Below are positions 59,510 to 64,000 of a stretch of DNA of 64,000 bases, in pieces; position 1 is the first letter of the stretch, and every line of letters begins with the position of its first letter. The DNA is from an uncultured Olsenella sp. (GTDB taxonomy: Bacteria; Actinomycetota; Coriobacteriia; Coriobacteriales; Atopobiaceae), in contig CAKUIF010000010.1 of the NCBI GenBank assembly GCA_934660915.1, positions 1 to 64,000 on the forward strand, read 5' to 3'. A program made the position numbers and the translations under genes. The notes beneath the pieces are model-generated. The model saw only the letters and a program-made list of their open reading frames with translations, was not told the origin of the DNA and made no database searches.

Positions 59510-60442
59510 ATGAATTCCGAAACCGCCAACGCTTCCGAGCAGGCTTTCCGCTCCGGCTTCGTCGCCCTCGTCGGCCGCCCGAACGCCGGCAAGTCCACGC
59601 TGCTCAACGCCTGTATGGGCGAGAAGATCGCCATCACCTCGCCAGTGGCCCAGACCACCCGTAAGCGCATGCGCGCCGTCATCAACACGCCGACGTCGCA
59701 GCTCGTCATCATCGACACCCCGGGCCTCCACAAGCCCAAGGACGCCCTGGGCAGCGAGCTCAACAAGGCGGCCCTGGGCGAGCTCGCCGACGCCGACGTC
59801 GTCGCCTTCCTCATCGACGCCACCAAGGACGTGGGCACGGGGGACGAGTGGGTCGCCAAGCACGTCGCGGCCTCCGACGCCGACTACAAGCTGCTCGTCC
59901 TCACCAAGGCTGACATCTCTCGTCCCGAGCAGATGCAGGCCCAGCTCGAGGCCGCGAGCAAGCTGTGCGACTTCGACGACGTCATCGTGACCTCGGCCAC
60001 CGAGGGCTTCAACGTCGACGGCTTCGTCGACCTCGTGTCCGCTCACCTGCCCGAGGGCCCCAGGTGGTTCCCCGAGGGCATGGACACCGACACCACCGAC
60101 GAGGAGCTCGTGGCGGAGTTCGTCCGCGAGAAGCTCTTCCTCAACCTGCGCCAGGAGCTGCCGCACTCCGTCGGTGTCATGTGCGAGGACGAGATCGAGA
60201 TCGCCGACGACGGCCACGCCTCCATCTTCTGCACCATCCTCGTCGAGCGCGAGGGCCAGAAGGGCATCGTCGTGGGCAAGGGCGGCTCGATGATCAAGAA
60301 GGTCGGCATCGAGGCGCGCCGTGACATCGAGCGGCTGCTCGGCCGCAAGGTCTACCTCGACCTCAAGGTCCGCGTCGAGCCCCAGTGGCGACGCAACGCG
60401 AACATCATCCAGCGTCTCGGCTACTCCGTCGAGGACGAGTAG
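59510..60442 (+). CDS. era: GTPase Era
   Basis: 310 residues; AAGGAG before the ATG. G1 GRPNAGKSTL (about 23-32), the DTPG switch and the NKxD variant LTKAD are present. The C-terminal KH domain (GKGGSMIKKVGIEARRDIE, about 261-279) binds 16S rRNA. Required for 30S assembly. Confidence 0.95.
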   Translation: MNSETANASEQAFRSGFVALVGRPNAGKSTLLNACMGEKIAITSPVAQTTRKRMRAVINTPTSQLVIIDTPGLHKPKDALGSELNKAALGELADADVVAFLIDATKDVGTGDEWVAKHVAASDADYKLLVLTKADISRPEQMQAQLEAASKLCDFDDVIVTSATEGFNVDGFVDLVSAHLPEGPRWFPEGMDTDTTDEELVAEFVREKLFLNLRQELPHSVGVMCEDEIEIADDGHASIFCTILVEREGQKGIVVGKGGSMIKKVGIEARRDIERLLGRKVYLDLKVRVEPQWRRNANIIQRLGYSVEDE

Positions 60443-60451
60443 GGAAGACAG

Positions 60452-61201
60452 GTGGCCGGCAGGCGCACATACCATGCCCGCGCCTGCGTGCTCGACCGCA
60501 CGAAGCTCGGCGAGACGGACCTCATCCTGACCCTCCTCGGATCAAACGGGGCGCAGCTCAGGGCCGTTGCCAAGGGTGCGAGGAAGCCGGGCGGCAAGCT
60601 CGCGGGCAAGGTTCAGCTCTTCTGCGAGTGCGACCTTCTGCTCGCCTGCGGAAAGAGCCTCGACGTCGTCTCGGAGGCATCGCTCGTGGACGCCCACGCG
60701 ACCCTGCGCGGCGACCTCGAGCGCGTGAGCGCCGCCTCCTGCGTGTGCGAGGTGGCGCGCCTGTGCTGCTTCGAGGACGCCGAGGACCCCTTCCTGTACG
60801 CGATCACGTCGCGGGCGCTCAAGGCGTGCGAGGAGGCCCGCGACCGGGCGCACCTCGATCTCGTTTGCGCGGCTTTCGCCTGGAAGGTTCTGGCGCATGC
60901 CGGCTGGCGACCGGAGCTTGACGGCTGCTGCGCGTGCGGCGATGCGCTGGTCTCGCGCTTCTCGCCGCTCGCGGGAGGGCTCCTGTGCGAGAGCTGCGCC
61001 AAGGACGTCGCGGGCGCCGAGCCGGTGAGCCCCTCGCAGGTCGCGTGGCTGCGCGCGCTTCTTTCCGGCACCTTCGACGAGCTCCTCGCGGCCCCCGTGG
61101 ACGAGCAGACCTCGGTCTGGCTCCTCTCGTGTGCGCACCGCTGGTGCGCGGCCCACCTCGACGCGCGCCTGCGCGCCATGGAGTTCGCCCTCAGCTGTTG
61201 A
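60452..61201 (+). CDS. recO: DNA repair protein RecO
   Basis: 249 residues from GTG. An N-terminal OB fold (RTYHARACVLDRTKLGETDL) is followed by a helical domain and a zinc site (CCACGDAL ... CESC, about 153-180). It loads RecA with RecR. Full length. Confidence 0.9.
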   Translation: MAGRRTYHARACVLDRTKLGETDLILTLLGSNGAQLRAVAKGARKPGGKLAGKVQLFCECDLLLACGKSLDVVSEASLVDAHATLRGDLERVSAASCVCEVARLCCFEDAEDPFLYAITSRALKACEEARDRAHLDLVCAAFAWKVLAHAGWRPELDGCCACGDALVSRFSPLAGGLLCESCAKDVAGAEPVSPSQVAWLRALLSGTFDELLAAPVDEQTSVWLLSCAHRWCAAHLDARLRAMEFALSC

Positions 61202-61212
61202 GGACGCGCGGC

Positions 61213-62148
61213 CTAGTGGGCGCAGGAGTCGACGATCGCGCGCTCGAGGGCGCGCGTCGCGAGGACGCCGACGACGTCGACGGGCGCCTCCGCCTCGCCT
61301 GTGGCCATGACGAAGACGGCGTCGCCGTCGTTTGTGGTGTGCGTGGGCGCGATCGCGTGGGGGTAGGCGTCGGCGGCCATCTGCGCGACCTTGGTGGCCT
61401 GCGCCTTCGTGAGCCTCGCGTTGGTGACCACGCAGCTGATGGTCGTGTTTGTCCTCGGCGCCGGCGCGTCGAGCGGCATGGCCGCCGCCATGGAAAGAAG
61501 GGCCTCCACGGTTCCGCCGGCCGACCCGTCCTCGCCTTGCATCCCCGCGATGACCTTCCCTGTGCGCGGGTCGACGACGTCTCCGCAGGCGTTGACCGCG
61601 GCGACGGCCGCGCACACGAGCCCGCCCGCCTCCTCGACGTCCATCCCGAGGCCCGCCTTGGAGGCGTTCTCGGGCCCGCGGAGCTTTCCCACGGTGCAAC
61701 CGGTGCCCGCGCCCACGTTGCCGCGGGGGAGCGGCTCCTGGGCGCTCTGGAAGGCGTCGACCACGGCAGCCGCGCCGTCTTTGGCCGTGGGCCTCGCGTG
61801 GGGGTCTTTGTAGGCGAGGTCGAACAGGCACGCCCCGGAGACGATCGGCACGCGCGCGACGCCCACGTCGAGGCCGATCCCGCGGCGCTCGAGCTCCTCT
61901 GCGGCCCCGCAGGAGGCGGCGAGGCCGAAGGCGCTGCCGCCTGCCAGGACGACCGCGTGGAGCTCGCTCACGGTCTCCTCGGGGCGAAGAAGGTCGGTCT
62001 CGCGGGTGGCCGGCGCCCCTCCCCGGACGTCGACGCCGCCCGTGGCGCCCTTCGGGCAGACGATGACGGTGCAGCCGGTGCCGCCCTTCTTGTTCGTGCT
62101 GTGGCCGACGTAGATACCGCGCATCTCGCGGATATCCTTCACTGCCAT
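61213..62148 (-). CDS. P1-family (S58) peptidase
   Basis: 311 residues. Family motifs are AVVLAGGSAFGLAA (about 65-78) and the self-processing region PLPRGNVGAGTGCTVGKLRG, with Ser/Thr nucleophile candidates nearby, as in DmpA-type aminopeptidases. The gene stops just after recO and converges with it. The substrate is unknown. Confidence 0.8.
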   Translation of the reverse strand: MAVKDIREMRGIYVGHSTNKKGGTGCTVIVCPKGATGGVDVRGGAPATRETDLLRPEETVSELHAVVLAGGSAFGLAASCGAAEELERRGIGLDVGVARVPIVSGACLFDLAYKDPHARPTAKDGAAAVVDAFQSAQEPLPRGNVGAGTGCTVGKLRGPENASKAGLGMDVEEAGGLVCAAVAAVNACGDVVDPRTGKVIAGMQGEDGSAGGTVEALLSMAAAMPLDAPAPRTNTTISCVVTNARLTKAQATKVAQMAADAYPHAIAPTHTTNDGDAVFVMATGEAEAPVDVVGVLATRALERAIVDSCAH

Positions 62149-62201
62149 CGCGACCCCCTTATGCCAGGTTGCTTATGGTTCCTTCCGGAGGCGTCCCTTG
62201 T

Positions 62202-62801
62202 TTAGTCCCGGGCAAGAAGCGCGTCGATCTGCCGCGCGAGCCTGGATACGGGAAGGCCCACCACGCTGAAGTAGTCGCCGCGGATCCCGCGAACGAGCAG
62301 CCTGCCCAGTCCCTGGATGCCGTAGGCTCCCGCCTTGTCCATCGGCTCCCCGCTCGCGACGTAGGCCTCGACCTGGGCGTCCGTGAGGGGCCAGAACTCC
62401 ACCTCGGTCGTCTCGACGAAGGAGCTGCGGCAAAGCTCCGCTGCGCCTTCCCCCAGGCGGATCACGCAGCAGCCCGTCGAGACGCGGTGCGTCCTCCCCG
62501 AAAGGGCGCGCAGCATGCGCGCGGCGTCGGCCGCATCGGCGGGTTTCCCGAGGACGTCGCCCTCGTCGTCCCAAACGATGGTGTCGGCGGCGACGAGCAG
62601 GCCGTCGGAGTCGCGCACCCCCTCGCCGCGTGCGAGCTCGAGGCTCGCCTCTGCCTTCTGCTCGGCGAGCCTGCGTACGAGCTCGTCGGGCGACTCCCCG
62701 GGACGGCGCGTCTCGTCGATGTCTGCGGGAAGCACCTCGAGCGAGTACCCGAGCTCCTCGAGCAGCTGTCTTCTTCTGGGCGATTGCGAGGCGAGGATCA
62801 T
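62202..62801 (-). CDS. maf: Maf nucleoside triphosphate pyrophosphatase
   Basis: 199 residues. N-terminal motif MILASQSPRRRQLLEELG, then ADTIVWDDEG and the C-terminal GRLLVRGIRGDYFSVVGLP. The enzyme hydrolyses non-canonical or dTTP/UTP nucleotides. Confidence 0.92.
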   Translation of the reverse strand: MILASQSPRRRQLLEELGYSLEVLPADIDETRRPGESPDELVRRLAEQKAEASLELARGEGVRDSDGLLVAADTIVWDDEGDVLGKPADAADAARMLRALSGRTHRVSTGCCVIRLGEGAAELCRSSFVETTEVEFWPLTDAQVEAYVASGEPMDKAGAYGIQGLGRLLVRGIRGDYFSVVGLPVSRLARQIDALLARD

Positions 62802-62847
62802 GCGTCGGCTCCTTGTTTCGTTGCGTGTCTGAGCATCATCATAAGCA

Positions 62848-62877
62848 TAAAAAAGCCCCGCTCGTCTGAGCGGGGCT
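62848..62877 (-). terminator. terminator after ferredoxin
   Basis: On the minus strand a perfect 10-bp stem (62868-62877 against 62854-62863) with a tetraloop is followed by six T. Confidence 0.92.
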
Positions 62878-62903
62878 AAGCGACCCTGTATGGGTTGCCA
62901 GAG

Positions 62904-63089
62904 TTACTCGGCCTCGATGGCGGAGACGGGGCAGTTGTCGACAGCCTCCTGGACAGCGTCCTCGGCGTCGGCGGAAACCTCGTCGACGGTGACCTCGGCA
63001 ACGCCGTCGTCGTTGATGGCGAAGACGTCGGGGCAGGTGCCCTCGCACATACCGCAGCCGATGCAATCCTCGTTGACCGTAGCCTTCAT
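62904..63089 (-). CDS. ferredoxin, 4Fe-4S type
   Basis: 61 residues with a GAGAGGA site. C9, C12 and C15 in CIGCGMC, plus the Cys in NCPVSAI near residue 53, bind one [4Fe-4S] cluster; C19 is extra. The middle is acidic. Likely an electron carrier for anaerobic metabolism. Confidence 0.9.
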   Translation of the reverse strand: MKATVNEDCIGCGMCEGTCPDVFAINDDGVAEVTVDEVSADAEDAVQEAVDNCPVSAIEAE

Positions 63090-63347
63090 GGTGAAATCCT
63101 CTCTCTTGTTCGGGCTCCTTACCCGATTGAATATGTTTGTACCCTTTTATCGTCGCCGCGGCAACTAGTTTTAGACGAGAGCTAAAAAAGAAGTGCCCGC
63201 CGTGACCTGCGCTTTATTCCCACCAGTTTACCTATATTAACTCCCGCGAGCCTAACCATTAGCCCTTGAAGTATCGATAGAAGGGACGACGCGCACGTTA
63301 TCCTGCTTCGACTTAGGACTTGGCATATTGCTTGTGCCAAGTATGGT
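63090..63347. other. 258-bp intergenic, nothing recognised
   Basis: No ORF with a ribosome binding site and no stem-loop of note. It holds the promoter of the ferredoxin gene; the methyltransferase gene ends here. Confidence 0.4.
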
Positions 63348-64000
63348 TTAGCGCCTCCGGAGGATGGTGACGTTCTCCACGTGGAAGGTCTGGGGAAAGA
63401 GGTCTACCGGCGTCACGCTCTCGACGTAGAAAACGCCCGCCTTCTCGAACCTCGCGAGGTCGCGCGCGAGCGTCGCGGGGTCGCAGCTCACGTACGCGAT
63501 GGCGCGCGCGGGCTGGTCGGAGAGCTGCTCGACGACGTCGGCCGCAAGCCCCGCGCGCGGCGGGTCGACGACGATGACGTCGGCGTCGGTGTCGGGGAAC
63601 TCCCTGCCGGCGTCGCCGCCGATGGGGTCGACGTTGTCGAGCCTCGCGTCGTCGAGGTTGCGGCGCAGGTCGCGGACGGCGGGGCCATAGGACTCGACTG
63701 CCGAGACGAAGTCGGCGCGGCGGGCGAGCGGCAGCGTGAACGTGCCGGCTCCGCAGTAGAGGTCCATGGCCTCCTCGTCGGCCTTAGGGTCGAGTCCCTC
63801 CATCACGAGCTCGACGAGCTTCTCGGCGCCCTTGGTGTTCACCTGGAAAAACGACGGGGCCGAGACGCGCATGCGCTCGTCGCCGATGCGCTCGCCCCAC
63901 GAGCCCTTGCCGGCGAGGACCTCGACGCCGGCGATCTTGCGGGCCTTCGCGGGGCCCTTCTGCATGACGCGGACGATGGAGGACGCCTTCACGGCGTCGC
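63348..64000 (-). CDS. 23S rRNA (uracil-C5)-methyltransferase, partial (RlmD/RumA type)
   Basis: The frame is open to the window edge, so the N terminus is missing. The visible part has the SAM-binding motif DLYCGAGTFTLPLA, VVDPPRAGL and the catalytic-region AYVSCDPATLARDL. It methylates uridine in 23S rRNA. The exact member (RlmC, RlmD or TrmA) cannot be fixed. Confidence 0.85.
   Translation of the reverse strand, partial: DAVKASSIVRVMQKGPAKARKIAGVEVLAGKGSWGERIGDERMRVSAPSFFQVNTKGAEKLVELVMEGLDPKADEEAMDLYCGAGTFTLPLARRADFVSAVESYGPAVRDLRRNLDDARLDNVDPIGGDAGREFPDTDADVIVVDPPRAGLAADVVEQLSDQPARAIAYVSCDPATLARDLARFEKAGVFYVESVTPVDLFPQTFHVENVTILRRR

Noticed and set aside
1..64000. CRISPR arrays, rRNA genes and insertion sequences with transposases
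   Set aside because: I saw no regularly spaced repeats with unique spacers, no rRNA sequence and no transposase ORF in the window.

Overview
The window is high-GC DNA from a bacterium that looks like a member of the Coriobacteriia (Actinomycetota; Collinsella/Olsenella-like). This is inferred from the actinobacterial-type integration host factor gene beside gmk and rpoZ, the codon use, and frequent GTG/TTG starts. No rRNA or other definitive taxon marker is present. The left 27 kb is a siphovirus-type prophage whose left end lies outside the window. The right 37 kb is ordinary chromosome.

Prophage, about 1-27060. The left edge holds an 11-bp tandem repeat, a strong stem-loop and helically phased GAAAA repeats in front of a small gene and an HNH endonuclease gene. 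A leftward block (1359-3924) carries an ArdA antirestriction protein, unknown proteins and three very small ORFs with good ribosome binding sites. A repeat-rich non-coding stretch precedes a zinc-ribbon protein, the P27-family small terminase and the large terminase. The HK97-type head module follows: portal, ClpP-like protease, capsid, connector, terminator and tail tube. Next comes a tail fibre whose 3' end is a shufflon. One expressed and three silent C-terminal cassettes are bounded by four copies of ATTCCGTATCCC, one on + and three on -, and a tyrosine recombinase gene abuts the last site. After that come the membrane/lysis genes and a CHAP-domain endolysin, the tail assembly chaperones with a probable -1 frameshift, tape measure protein and distal tail proteins. 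Three exact-spacing copies of GGGGAC-N7-CGA(C/G)CAT sit before the head, lysis and tail blocks. A 9-mer, CAAGCAACG, recurs ten times in the prophage.

Chromosome, 27114-64000. In order it holds two lipoproteins, tRNA-Asn(GTT), a polysaccharide ABC exporter, and a ketopantoate-reductase-like gene between two copies of a 94-bp hairpin repeat. Then come a flavin reductase and the pyrimidine operon pyrR-pyrB-pyrC-pyrK-pyrD-pyrF behind a probable PyrR attenuator. mihF-gmk-rpoZ-thiI, the competence genes comEA-comEC, a 25-codon hydrophobic peptide, holA, rpsT (reverse strand), and lepA-dus-hemW follow. The rest is a large flavin/Fe-S oxidoreductase, dCMP deaminase, two tandem DnaJ-type genes (the first ending in membrane helices instead of the usual substrate-binding region), mtaB, a ribbon-helix-helix gene with a palindromic operator, phoH-ybeY-dgkA-era-recO, a P1-family peptidase, maf, a ferredoxin, and a 23S rRNA uracil methyltransferase cut by the window edge.

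The most notable system is the self-contained phage tail-fibre shufflon at 13788-15777. All three silent cassettes read in frame from the shared site and end in their own stop codons, two of them lying directly against the next site.
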